A DNA stretch of 64,000 bases from an uncultured Acetatifactor sp. (GTDB taxonomy: Bacteria > Bacillota > Clostridia > Lachnospirales > Lachnospiraceae), in contig CAKRRD010000003.1 of NCBI GenBank assembly GCA_934394815.1, positions 30,050 to 94,049 of the forward strand, written 5' to 3'. Positions 26,183-34,720 of this stretch are shown here, one piece after another; position 1 is the first letter of the stretch; the number at the start of each line of letters is the position of its first letter. Under the pieces are notes generated by a model that saw only the letters and a list, made by a program, of their open reading frames with translations, did not search any database and was not told the DNA's origin. The position numbers were made by a program, and so were the translations under genes.

Positions 26183-26884
26183 TTACACTTCTGCCGTTCC
26201 GTAACAGACCGCCAGAGAATAACAGCCCTCCAGAACACGCTCCCTGAAACAGATCTGCTTTTCCTGCCATTTCTGTTCGTCAGAGAAGTCTTCCCCCACC
26301 GCACTGCCGATCCCCTGACCGGTGTATTTGCCATAAGCTTCTTTTCTGCTCCACAACCGGTAAAACACTTCGGTACGCTGTGGCCCGGACAGTTTCTGCA
26401 TGAGTTTCCATTCTGCCGGAGCGAAAAAGCGTTCCGCCATACGTTCTTTACCGGGAATCCATTTCTGGATATCCACTCCCACTTCTCCGTTTCCTACTCC
26501 GCAGACCACATAGTCCCCGGAATGAGACAGATTAAACTTTTTCGGGAAATTCACGATCTGTGGTTTCCCCAGATCTCCGTATTCATAGGAAAAAGAGAAC
26601 GGCCCCGTCTTTTCCCGCCGCATCCGCTCCCGCAGTGTTTCCCGCAGCACATCCTCTTCCAGAAACAGGATCCCGGTATTTTCCATACCGTCTATCAGAT
26701 CCAGTGCCAGCTTCTGCAGCAGCATGCCCGCACCAAGGCTGGCTGCCTTTGCTCCGGTGCCTTTCAGGCGTTCTGCCCTCTTACGGCGTGCCGGATCCAC
26801 GCATTCTTCCGTTTCCTGCAAAAGGCTCCGTCTGGTCTCTTCCTCTCCGGGATGCAGATGCAGTACATAAATTCCTACCGCCAT
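26183..26884 (-). CDS. 4'-phosphopantetheinyl transferase, Sfp type
   Basis: Transfers phosphopantetheine from coenzyme A to carrier-protein serines. The signature pair is present: GEVGVDIQ around residue 130 and FYRLWSRKEAYGKYTGQGI around residue 175, with FNLSHSGDYVV before them. The 233-residue length fits the Sfp group rather than the short AcpS. Start ATG 26884 with AGGAGAAG is preferred. No polyketide or peptide synthetase lies in the window, so the target carrier is elsewhere or is the fatty acid ACP. It sits 28 bp upstream of the ABC exporter pair, a hint of shared transcription only. Confidence 0.9.
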   Translation of the reverse strand: MAVGIYVLHLHPGEEETRRSLLQETEECVDPARRKRAERLKGTGAKAASLGAGMLLQKLALDLIDGMENTGILFLEEDVLRETLRERMRREKTGPFSFSYEYGDLGKPQIVNFPKKFNLSHSGDYVVCGVGNGEVGVDIQKWIPGKERMAERFFAPAEWKLMQKLSGPQRTEVFYRLWSRKEAYGKYTGQGIGSAVGEDFSDEQKWQEKQICFRERVLEGCYSLAVCYGTAEV

Positions 26885-26922
26885 ATTCTTCTCCTGATGA
26901 ATCATCTTATACAACCAGCACA

Positions 26923-26956
26923 AAGGCTGTCACATGGAAATTCCTGCGACAGCCTT
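26923..26956 (-). terminator. Weak terminator after aspS
   Basis: Stem AAGGCTGTC/GACAGCCTT in the gap between aspS and the transferase gene. The T-tract is short, so read-through into the downstream genes is likely. Confidence 0.55.
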
Positions 26957-26960
26957 ATTA

Positions 26961-28724
26961 TTATTCTTCCGGTTTTGCGGTGATGGCCAGATGCAGTTCA
27001 TCCAGCTGCTTCTGTTCTACCGTACCCGGTGCTCCCATCATAATATCCATTGCGTTCTTGTTCATCGGGAAAGGAATGATCTCACGGATGCTTTCCTCAC
27101 CACAGATCAGCATGATCATACGGTCTACGCCGGGAGCAATTCCTGCATGAGGGGGTGCTCCGTAGCAGAATGCATTGTACATGGCGGGGAACTTTGCCTT
27201 CACATCGGCTTCGCCAAGTCCCACCAGTTCAAATGCCTTGATCATGATCTCCGGATCATGGTTTCTCACCGCACCGGAGGACAGTTCTACGCCGTTGCAG
27301 ACCAGATCGTACTGGTATGCCAGAATCTCCAGAGGATCCTGATTGTTCAACGCATCCATACCACCCTGGGGCATGGAGAACGGGTTATGACAAAATTCCA
27401 GTTCGCCGGACTCCTCGCCGATCTCGTACATCGGGAAATCCACGATCCAGCAGAACTCATAGCAATCCTTCTTCATATGTTTCTCGCTGGCTGCACCCAA
27501 CAGCTTTCTGTAGACACCGGCTGTCTTCTGTGCTTCCAGCTTCCTGCCTGCGGCGAGACCTACAAAATCGCCGTTTTTCAGGCCAAGAGCCTTGATGACT
27601 TCTTCCTTGCGGTCCTGTAAGAACTTGGAGATACCGCCTACGAACTCTCCGTTCTCGTCTACACGGAACCAGAATCCCTTGCGTGCGGTCTGTACCTCTA
27701 CTTCTGCGCAGATGGCATCGATCTGCTTACGGGTAGCGGTGAAGCCGTCTACCACGATAGCCTTTACGGTCTGTCCCTCAAAAGCAGCAAAGCCACAGCC
27801 CTGCATTACTTCGGTGGCATCAGTCAGCACCAGATCGATACGCAGATCCGGCTTGTCGGATCCGTACTTGTCCATAGCCTCCAGATAAGGGATCCGTACA
27901 AAAGGAGCCTTGGAAGCTTCTTTATAAATACCGTACTTTTCAAATACGGGAGGCAGTACCTGCTCTACGATGGAGAAGACATCTTCCTGGGAAGCGAAGG
28001 CCATCTCCATATCCAGCTGATAGAACTCTCCGGGAGAACGGTCTGCTCTCGCATCCTCATCACGGAAGCAGGGAGCGATCTGGAAATAACGGTCAAAACC
28101 GGAAGCCATCAGTATCTGCTTGAACTGCTGGGGTGCCTGGGGCAGCGCATAGAACTTGCCGGGATGATTTCTGGCGGGAACCAGGTAATCTCTCGCACCT
28201 TCCGGAGAAGAACAGGTCAGGATGGGGGTCGTGATCTCCATGAAATTCAGAGCATACATTCTCTGACGCAGTTCCGCCACGATCTGGCTTCTCATCACGA
28301 TATTCTTCTTCATGTTCGGATTTCTCAGATCCAGATAACGATATTTCAGACGGGCGTTCTCGTCTGCATCCTTGGACTGATTGATCTCAAAAGGAAGTGC
28401 ATTGTAGATACACTTGCCTAAAATCTCGATCTTGTCGGGCACTACTTCGATCTCACCGGTGGGCAGATTAGCATTTTTGCTGGAACGCTCTCTTACCACA
28501 CCTTCCACGGAGATGGTGGATTCCTTGTTGATGCCATCCATCACGTTCATCATCTCTTCGGTCTCTACTACCAACTGGGTGGTTCCGTAGAAATCACGCA
28601 GAATGACAAATCCGAGATTCTTGCTGACTTTTCTCATGTTCTCGAACCAGCCGACCAGTGTGACTCTCTCACCGACGTTGCCGATCCGAAGTTCATTACA
28701 GTTATGTGTTCTGGACTGAATCAT
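26961..28724 (-). CDS. aspS: Aspartate--tRNA ligase
   Basis: Class II synthetase of 587 residues, the long bacterial form with an inserted GAD domain. Present are the OB-fold anticodon domain (residues 1-110), LPQAPQQFKQILM, motif 2 FRDEDARADRSPGEFYQLD and motif 3 GIAPGVDRMIMLICG. Length is normal. ATG 28724 has AAGGAG upstream. It follows hisS by 25 bp in the common hisS-aspS order. Whether it also charges tRNA-Asn cannot be decided here. Confidence 0.97.
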   Translation of the reverse strand: MIQSRTHNCNELRIGNVGERVTLVGWFENMRKVSKNLGFVILRDFYGTTQLVVETEEMMNVMDGINKESTISVEGVVRERSSKNANLPTGEIEVVPDKIEILGKCIYNALPFEINQSKDADENARLKYRYLDLRNPNMKKNIVMRSQIVAELRQRMYALNFMEITTPILTCSSPEGARDYLVPARNHPGKFYALPQAPQQFKQILMASGFDRYFQIAPCFRDEDARADRSPGEFYQLDMEMAFASQEDVFSIVEQVLPPVFEKYGIYKEASKAPFVRIPYLEAMDKYGSDKPDLRIDLVLTDATEVMQGCGFAAFEGQTVKAIVVDGFTATRKQIDAICAEVEVQTARKGFWFRVDENGEFVGGISKFLQDRKEEVIKALGLKNGDFVGLAAGRKLEAQKTAGVYRKLLGAASEKHMKKDCYEFCWIVDFPMYEIGEESGELEFCHNPFSMPQGGMDALNNQDPLEILAYQYDLVCNGVELSSGAVRNHDPEIMIKAFELVGLGEADVKAKFPAMYNAFCYGAPPHAGIAPGVDRMIMLICGEESIREIIPFPMNKNAMDIMMGAPGTVEQKQLDELHLAITAKPEE

Positions 28725-28749
28725 TGCTTTTGCTCCTTGTCTGTTGCTT

Positions 28750-30012
28750 TTATCTCTTTAATTCTTCCTTATAGAATTCCACGAATTCTTCGTAGCCTTC
28801 CTTATTCAGCTGTTCCTTCTGGAACTTCTTGTTCTTGTTCATGCGGGCTACCAGTACCTGGGTACCGTCCTTACGGGCTTCCTGGGCCTGTGCGATCACT
28901 TCACACAGCCTTTCACCGCTGACACCCTTCTCGATCAGGTATGCTACCTGCTTCGGTCTCGTGGGCACCTTGAAGCCTCTCTCCATGAGCAGCATGATGA
29001 TACGTTCGAAACCGATGGAGAATCCGCAGGCGGGTACATCATTGCCGGTGAACTTGCCTACCATCTTGTCGTAACGTCCGCCGCCACCGCAGCTGCCGCC
29101 GAATTCCGGCATGGCGATCTCAAAAATGGTTCCGGTATAGTAAGACATGCCTCTTACCAGCGTGGCATCGAACACGATCTCAAACTCGGAAGCCTTGGTC
29201 GCTCTGACGCTGTCCATGATCTCTCGAAGGCTCTGGGCGATCTCCGGCTCCAAAAATCCTTCCAGGGTATCTGCCAGATAAGCCACACCGTCCTCGGCAC
29301 TTTCCAGTCCCTGGAACAGTTCCAGATACCTGTCCACGCAGGCCTTGTCAAAACCGTTCTCCAGAAGCTCTGCTTCCACACCTTCCAGACCGATCTTGTC
29401 CATCTTGTCCAGCGTAATAAATACGCTGTCGTAGGACTCTTCGGGGAATCCGCTGTAAGCCGCCATTGCTTTCAGAATACGACGCTCATTGATACGGATC
29501 TGGAAATTTTTAAATCCCAGCTTTCCCAGGGTCGTCGTGGTGGCCAGGATCAGTTCAATCTCCGCCAGATTCGAAGGCTCACCCAGAATATCGATATCGC
29601 ACTGCATGAACTGACGATATCTTCCTCTCTGGGGTCTGTCCGCTCTCCACACATTTCCCATCTGCAATGCCTTAAAAGGAGAAGGCAGGGATGCCGCATT
29701 GTTGGAATAATAACGTACCAGAGGCACGGTCAGGTCGTAACGCAGACCGCTGTCCACTACCTCTTCCTCGGTGGTGGCTGCTGCCACATTCAGTTTCTCA
29801 CCGCGTTTTAAGATCTTGAAGATCAGCTTCTCATTGTCGCCGCCCTGCTTGCTGCTTAAGTTCGCAATATTTTCCACACAGGGAGTCTCAATGGAAGTAA
29901 AACCAAATTTGCCGTAGGTATCCTTGATGACGCTGATGACGTAATCACGGATCTGCATCTCCTCCGGCAGGATATCTTTCATGCCCGTTGTGGGCTTCTT
30001 GCTAAGTGCCAT
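28750..30012 (-). CDS. hisS: Histidine--tRNA ligase
   Basis: Class II synthetase of 420 residues. Motifs include TGMKDILPEEM at the N terminus, LRYDLTVPLVRYYSNN, FMQCDIDILGE, the histidine signatures LVRGMSYYTGTIFE and GGGGRYDKMVG, and ACGFSIGFERI. ATG 30012 has GGAAGGG upstream. It leads the hisS-aspS operon from the promoter at 30089-30117. No T-box was recognised in the 75-nt leader. Confidence 0.96.
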   Translation of the reverse strand: MALSKKPTTGMKDILPEEMQIRDYVISVIKDTYGKFGFTSIETPCVENIANLSSKQGGDNEKLIFKILKRGEKLNVAAATTEEEVVDSGLRYDLTVPLVRYYSNNAASLPSPFKALQMGNVWRADRPQRGRYRQFMQCDIDILGEPSNLAEIELILATTTTLGKLGFKNFQIRINERRILKAMAAYSGFPEESYDSVFITLDKMDKIGLEGVEAELLENGFDKACVDRYLELFQGLESAEDGVAYLADTLEGFLEPEIAQSLREIMDSVRATKASEFEIVFDATLVRGMSYYTGTIFEIAMPEFGGSCGGGGRYDKMVGKFTGNDVPACGFSIGFERIIMLLMERGFKVPTRPKQVAYLIEKGVSGERLCEVIAQAQEARKDGTQVLVARMNKNKKFQKEQLNKEGYEEFVEFYKEELKR

Positions 30013-30088
30013 GGTTTTCTACCCTTCCGCTCGTATATTTTATATCTGCAAATTGCCTTTCCCGCAATTTTAGCTCAATATCTTATAT

Positions 30089-30117
30089 ATGATACTTTTT
30101 TTCCCGATAACTGTCAA
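30089..30117 (-). promoter_or_regulatory. Promoter of hisS-aspS
   Basis: Minus-strand TTGACA (30112-30117), 17-bp spacer and TATCAT (30089-30094). Confidence 0.8.
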
Positions 30118-30162
30118 CCCTCCCGTGCCCCGCTTCTGCCAGAAATTCAAGCATTTTTCTAT

Positions 30163-30193
30163 AGAAAAGCAGGACAGTGATCTCTCACTGTCC
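30163..30193 (-). terminator. Terminator overlapping the end of the small coiled-coil gene
   Basis: Perfect 9-bp stem GGACAGTGA/TCACTGTCC with a 4-nt loop, then TGCTTTTCT on the minus strand. It contains the stop codon of the gene at 30185 and ends the chemoreceptor transcript. Confidence 0.75.
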
Positions 30194-30409
30194 CGCCTTC
30201 TCTTTCATCTTCTTCAAATAGGCATCTTTCAATGCACATTTTTCCTCTAACTGACGGATCTGTTTCTTCAGATCCTCCAGATATTCCGCCGTGACTTTGA
30301 CGCCCCCACGGACCGCTACATCTTCGTGTCTGCTCATATCCTCCAGCCATTGCCGGATGGAGTTCTCCCGCAGATCATTATAGGTATTGTCTTCCTGTGG
30401 CTGCCACAT
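30185..30409 (-). CDS. Small hypothetical protein with a coiled-coil tail
   Basis: A 74-residue soluble protein starting at ATG 30409 (MWQPQEDNTYNDLRE) with GGGAGGAAAATC upstream, a strong site. The second half, EYLEDLKKQIRQLEEKCALK and onward, predicts an amphipathic coiled coil. No family recognised. It begins 19 bp after the chemoreceptor stop and ends in the terminator, so the two are cotranscribed. It may be a partner or adaptor of the receptor; this is inference from position only. Confidence 0.7.
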   Translation of the reverse strand: MWQPQEDNTYNDLRENSIRQWLEDMSRHEDVAVRGGVKVTAEYLEDLKKQIRQLEEKCALKDAYLKKMKEKAGQ

Positions 30410-30428
30410 GATTTTCCTCCCGAATTCC

Positions 30429-32384
30429 TCAGACGCGGAACTGCTGCATATTTTCCTGCAGCCTGCCGATGCTCTGCAATACTCCCTTGGTCTCTGCAGA
30501 CATGTTCTCACTGGAATAGGTGATCTCCTGCAGATTCCTATTCACTCCGGCCACCGCATCCGCCAGTTCCGCCTGTGCTCTGTTAATGTCACTTAAGATG
30601 CCGTTGATGGTACGGATGGAATCGCTGACTCCGGAAGCATTCTGTCCCAGACTGTTGCTGACTTCCGCATAGTATCCGGCGTCCTTTTTATAATCCTTCG
30701 CAAGCGCCGCCAGTTTCTCGTAATCCTTCATGACCGTTCCGTCCAGGAATACCAGAATACCGTTGCTCTCCGTTGCCAGGGTCTGTACACTCTCCAGTAC
30801 CTTCTGTGTCAGTTCGTTGACCTTCTGGATCTCGGATGCCGTATCTTCACTGAGTTTTTTGATTTCTTCGGCTACCACTGCAAAACCTCTGCCCGCTTCT
30901 CCGGCTCTGGCGGCTTCAATGGAAGCATTCAGGGCCAGCAGGCTTGTCTGGGATGCGATCTCCTGAATAGACGCTGATACTTTGGTAATATCGCCGATGA
31001 TATTGGTGCCTTCCACAGCCTTCTGCATCCGGATCCGGCTCTCGCCCGCGATCCTGGTGGCATTTTCCTTGCCCTCCAGCACTTCTCTGGTGATCTGATC
31101 CACCCGTACCACGATAGCTCCGGATTTTTCTGCCATTTCGCTGACATCCTCAGCCAGCGTCTCCACGGCTGCCGCTGCCCCGCTGCAGCTTTCATCAATG
31201 TTGCGGATACTGTCGGTCTGCGTGTCGATATTGGCTCCGGTCTCTTCCATTGCCGCACTGATCTCCATAATGTGTTCACTGATGCTGTTGACCTTGCCGC
31301 TGGTATCCTGCATGCTGGCATGGATGGAATCCGCTTCCTCTCTGGTCTGGCGGATCACACCGATGAACTTTTCTTCCAATTCTCCGATGAGGTACTGGAT
31401 CTCCTGCACTTCATTTTTCTGCTTCTTACAGTTTTCTCTGCCGATGACCTTATCCCGGATAAACAGTTTCATATTCTCCATGGGCTTCAGGCTCTTCTTC
31501 ACGCTGCCGATCATCACCAGAGTCACCACTGCGATCAGTACCAGGCCGATCAGTACCACCTGGATCACATTTTGCCGGATTAAATCCGTTACTACTGCCT
31601 TATCCTGCACCACACCCAGTGTCCAGCCGGTAGCTTCCACTGCTGCGGTTGCCATAAATTTCATTTTTCCGTCGTAATCCCGGATCTGGGATGCCTGTGA
31701 TAAGTCTACGCCAAGTGCATCCGCCAGCACAGTATTGCCTTCTTCCTTAGGAAGGAAATCTTCATTAACATGGGAGACTACATTACCGTCGGCATCCAGC
31801 AGGAAAGCCTGAACAGAATCCTCTGTACTGACATTTCCCACGATCTGTGTCAGGGTATCGATCGTGATATCTGCCAGAAATACCGCCTGCTCCCCCTGAA
31901 TCTTCATAGGCTCAGCAATGGTCACGATCATCTGTCCACTGGCGAAATCCTTATAAGGTGCCGTATAGATCAGTCCGTCCTTCGCAATGGCCATTTTCCA
32001 CCAGTCTCTCGTCGTCGGATCCAGATCCAGCCTGGAATGATCCGCCGGGAATACGCCGCCATCATAGGCAAAGCATACATAATACATTAAGGCATCCTCA
32101 TTCTCTGCCAGATTCACTTCCAGATAATCCATGATCTGATCCGTATCTTTCGTGTTCATAAATGCCACGCCGTTGCGGATCGTATGCACGATATTGCCCT
32201 GTTCTACCAGCCATTCGTTCACTACATTGGCATTGGTCGCTGCCTGTGCCTCCACAAAATTTCCGGCCTGTGCCGTCATATTGTTCTGTAAGGAACTCAC
32301 ACTGAGCAATTCGCATACAAGAATCGCCAGAACCAGTGAAATCACCGTCTGCATTGTAATCTTACTTTTGATCGTCTTCCCCAT
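30429..32384 (-). CDS. Methyl-accepting chemotaxis protein with dCache sensor
   Basis: A 651-residue transmembrane receptor. Helix one is at residues 9-32, a periplasm-equivalent dCache domain at 35-275, helix two around 280-300, and the signalling domain after that with tip [35 protein letters not shown]. The sensor has [24 protein letters not shown] and FLADI, resembling the amino-acid-binding dCache motif (Arg, Trp, Asp), so an amino acid ligand is plausible. No chemotaxis genes are nearby. ATG 32384 has GGGATGGG upstream, promoter at 32443-32471. Confidence 0.93.
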   Translation of the reverse strand: MGKTIKSKITMQTVISLVLAILVCELLSVSSLQNNMTAQAGNFVEAQAATNANVVNEWLVEQGNIVHTIRNGVAFMNTKDTDQIMDYLEVNLAENEDALMYYVCFAYDGGVFPADHSRLDLDPTTRDWWKMAIAKDGLIYTAPYKDFASGQMIVTIAEPMKIQGEQAVFLADITIDTLTQIVGNVSTEDSVQAFLLDADGNVVSHVNEDFLPKEEGNTVLADALGVDLSQASQIRDYDGKMKFMATAAVEATGWTLGVVQDKAVVTDLIRQNVIQVVLIGLVLIAVVTLVMIGSVKKSLKPMENMKLFIRDKVIGRENCKKQKNEVQEIQYLIGELEEKFIGVIRQTREEADSIHASMQDTSGKVNSISEHIMEISAAMEETGANIDTQTDSIRNIDESCSGAAAAVETLAEDVSEMAEKSGAIVVRVDQITREVLEGKENATRIAGESRIRMQKAVEGTNIIGDITKVSASIQEIASQTSLLALNASIEAARAGEAGRGFAVVAEEIKKLSEDTASEIQKVNELTQKVLESVQTLATESNGILVFLDGTVMKDYEKLAALAKDYKKDAGYYAEVSNSLGQNASGVSDSIRTINGILSDINRAQAELADAVAGVNRNLQEITYSSENMSAETKGVLQSIGRLQENMQQFRV

Positions 32385-32442
32385 AGTGTCCCATCCCTTT
32401 TATCCGTATTATATTTTCGTACCGCCGGGTACTTTTTTCTCA

Positions 32443-32471
32443 ATTGTACTTTTTCTCATACAATGTGTCAA
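32443..32471 (-). promoter_or_regulatory. Promoter of the dCache chemoreceptor
   Basis: Minus-strand TTGACA (32466-32471), 17-bp spacer and TACAAT (32443-32448), about 60 bp upstream of the start codon. Confidence 0.8.
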
Positions 32472-32515
32472 GAAGTCACCGCGTCAATTCGACAAAGTTT
32501 TTTGGAATACAGAAT

Positions 32516-33088
32516 TCAAAAAAGGCTGCTATCCACCACAGAGATTCCCACCTTCAGGATCCCCGCCAGTACCATGACCCAGATGGGGTTCATTTTTGTC
32601 TTCCGAAGCAGCAGCACACAGATTCCGAAGATCACCACCATGCTCCACTCGGTTCCGGTCAGGGAGATCGTCTCCCCGCTTCCCCAGAAGGCATTTTTGA
32701 GGATCAAGATCCCTGCCGATGCGATCATGGCCACCACCGCCGGCCGCAGGGACTTTAAGACACCCTGCAGCAGATCCATGGTCCGGTATTTCAGATACAG
32801 CCTTGCCAGGATCGTCACGATAATACAGGAGGGCAGGATGCATCCCGCCGTAGCCACAATGGCTCCGGGAACGCCTGCAATCTTCAGTCCCACAAAGGTG
32901 GCGGAATTCACCGCAATGGGTCCCGGTGTCATCTGGGATATAGTGATCAGATCGGTGAACTCCGACATAGTCAGCCACCCATGCCCCGTCACCACCTGTC
33001 CCTGGATCAGAGGCATGGCTGCATAGCCGCCTCCGAAACTGAACATTCCAATTTGCAGAAAGCTTAAAAATAATTGCACATAGATCAT
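32516..33088 (-). CDS. Chromate transporter family protein, second half-size subunit
   Basis: A 190-residue short-chain CHR protein with about six membrane segments. It has the family motifs FSFGGGYAAMPLIQ near the N terminus and TPGPIAVNSATFVG. Start ATG 33088 overlaps the stop of the first subunit as ATGA. Short CHR proteins work as heterodimers of two inverted subunits. They are reported to export chromate or related anions, but the true substrate in this organism is unknown. The frame upstream of 33088 is not coding for this protein. Confidence 0.9.
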   Translation of the reverse strand: MIYVQLFLSFLQIGMFSFGGGYAAMPLIQGQVVTGHGWLTMSEFTDLITISQMTPGPIAVNSATFVGLKIAGVPGAIVATAGCILPSCIIVTILARLYLKYRTMDLLQGVLKSLRPAVVAMIASAGILILKNAFWGSGETISLTGTEWSMVVIFGICVLLLRKTKMNPIWVMVLAGILKVGISVVDSSLF

Positions 33089-33684
33089 TTTCCGGCCCTC
33101 CTTTTGGAAAGGAGGGTCCGGGCTGCACCCAACAGTCCGCAGACGATCACGATATAGACCACATTGATCTCCAGAACGCAGGCTGCCAGAAAGGCTCCCA
33201 ACAGAATCCACAGGGATACCGGATCCTTTTCCTTCACGATGGGAGCACCCATGTCATACGTCACGGAAGCGATCACCGCCCCCACTCCGGCCTGCATGCC
33301 GGACAGCATCTGTGCCACATAGAAATTACTGCGGAACACATTGTAGCAGACAGATATTGCCGCTATGATCACAAAGGGCGGCAGGATCGTGCCGAGGATT
33401 GCCACCAGCGCTCCGGGAATCCCCGACAGTTTATACCCTACCACGATGGCTCCGTTGATTGCAATTGCGCCGGGCGAGGACTGGGCAATAGCCACCAGAT
33501 CCAGCATTTCCTTCTCCTCGATCCAGTGATATTCATCCACGAATTTCTTCTTCATCAGCGTAACAATGACATAGCCGCCCCCAAAGGTAAAGGCACTCAG
33601 ATACAGAGTGGACAGAAATATTTTCCACAGTACCTTTCCCCGGTATTCTTTTTCTTCCCTACTTTTCATGTTACATTGCTCCAT
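33085..33684 (-). CDS. Chromate transporter family protein, first half-size subunit
   Basis: About 199 residues with six hydrophobic segments. FTFGGGYVIVTLMKKKFV and SSPGAIAINGAIVVGY match the short-chain CHR family. ATG 33684 follows AAAAAGGA. ATG 33669 (MKSREEKEY) with GGAG nine bases upstream is an equally good start. It is coupled to the second subunit by a 4-bp overlap. The two proteins share the same GGGY and PG-A motifs, so they are ancient duplicates. Confidence 0.9.
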   Translation of the reverse strand: MEQCNMKSREEKEYRGKVLWKIFLSTLYLSAFTFGGGYVIVTLMKKKFVDEYHWIEEKEMLDLVAIAQSSPGAIAINGAIVVGYKLSGIPGALVAILGTILPPFVIIAAISVCYNVFRSNFYVAQMLSGMQAGVGAVIASVTYDMGAPIVKEKDPVSLWILLGAFLAACVLEINVVYIVIVCGLLGAARTLLSKRRAGK

Positions 33685-33823
33685 TCCTTTTTTCCGGCGC
33701 CTTCCCGCATCCCGGCAGTTCTGCCTGTCGCTGGCAAAGATGGCTAAACATCTTATTTTTTTCCTGGTTCTTTCCATTTCATTTGTTCCGTTTACCGCCT
33801 GCTATAGATACGAATCGCTTTTG

Positions 33824-34720
33824 TCAATTCAACGGCGCCCTGTAATACATCAGCGTATTGCACATATAGGTTCCAACCGCCAGGCATGCTGCTATCGTCC
33901 CATAGATCCAGATCCGATATTTCTCACATTCCATATCGTCAGCAGCCGCATAATCCCTTCCTGTCACCAGCAGGATCAGGCCGCTGCTTCCCACGCTCAT
34001 GGCGAGCAGCGGACCATATACCATAGAGTGATCACACCCGGCGGCGATCAGCCCAAGCAACGTTACCGGCCATATCACCCGTTCGCTCTTTCTCAACCTG
34101 TTTTCCCCCACCAGGATCCACCAGCCGTACAGACCGGATGCCAGCATAAGTCCCAGACCCAGTCCCGGATGTCCGGTGCGGTAGACAAATGCCCGGAACA
34201 TATCATTGATATAATATCTCTCCCGCAGCATGTCAAAATCCGTTTTCACTGGGTCCAGAAAAACTACCGTCATCGACAAAGCCACGCACATAAGGCCTGT
34301 CACGGAATAGCCGGCGGCGCCTGCGATCCTCTTCTTTTTCCACTGCTGTCCTGCTTTTAAAGCTGCCCATCCGGCAAACGGAAGCCCCATCAGGAAAAAT
34401 GCCACGGCAAAGTCCACAAGATCATAACACACATAAAAGCGGATGGGACTGAGCATATATAATGCCGTTCCCAGAAGTACCAGCAGACTACCGTTTTTCT
34501 CCGGCACATAGCTTCGCAGGAAAAGCACACAACCGGTAAACGTTCCCAGCTGCAAAAGCAGAAGGGTCACGCGATAAAGCAATACCGCCCGGACGGTATC
34601 GGTCGCAAACCATAACAGCCAGCCCGCAGCCAGGCCTCCCTGCATCACATAATCTACACTGATGGGAATCAGTACGGTGATCAGAATGAGAAAATATCCT
34701 ACTCTATACATAGCTTTCAT
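33824..34720 (-). CDS. Polytopic membrane protein, short relative of the GT-C-like cluster proteins
   Basis: A 298-residue protein with about eight membrane helices. The segment LLVLLGTALYMLSPIRFYVCYD resembles LLGTAVYVLAPYRFNNFYI of the 751-residue neighbour, and FLMGLPFAGWAALK follows as there. It lacks the outer beta-domain and the first catalytic-type loop. ATG 34720 overlaps the end of the upstream gene by 17 bp. It is the last gene of the seven-gene membrane cluster. Function unknown; it looks like a reduced paralog. Confidence 0.75.
   Translation of the reverse strand: MKAMYRVGYFLILITVLIPISVDYVMQGGLAAGWLLWFATDTVRAVLLYRVTLLLLQLGTFTGCVLFLRSYVPEKNGSLLVLLGTALYMLSPIRFYVCYDLVDFAVAFFLMGLPFAGWAALKAGQQWKKKRIAGAAGYSVTGLMCVALSMTVVFLDPVKTDFDMLRERYYINDMFRAFVYRTGHPGLGLGLMLASGLYGWWILVGENRLRKSERVIWPVTLLGLIAAGCDHSMVYGPLLAMSVGSSGLILLVTGRDYAAADDMECEKYRIWIYGTIAACLAVGTYMCNTLMYYRAPLN

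Noticed and set aside
26155-26334. 60-residue N-terminal extension on the ABC exporter first subunit
   Set aside because: It overlaps the phosphopantetheinyl transferase gene and is not protein-like; ATG 26154 gives the normal start.
30013-30120. T-box leader for hisS-aspS
   Set aside because: The leader is only about 75 nt, and no T-box core or antiterminator of the GGTGG-N-ACCGCG type could be seen.
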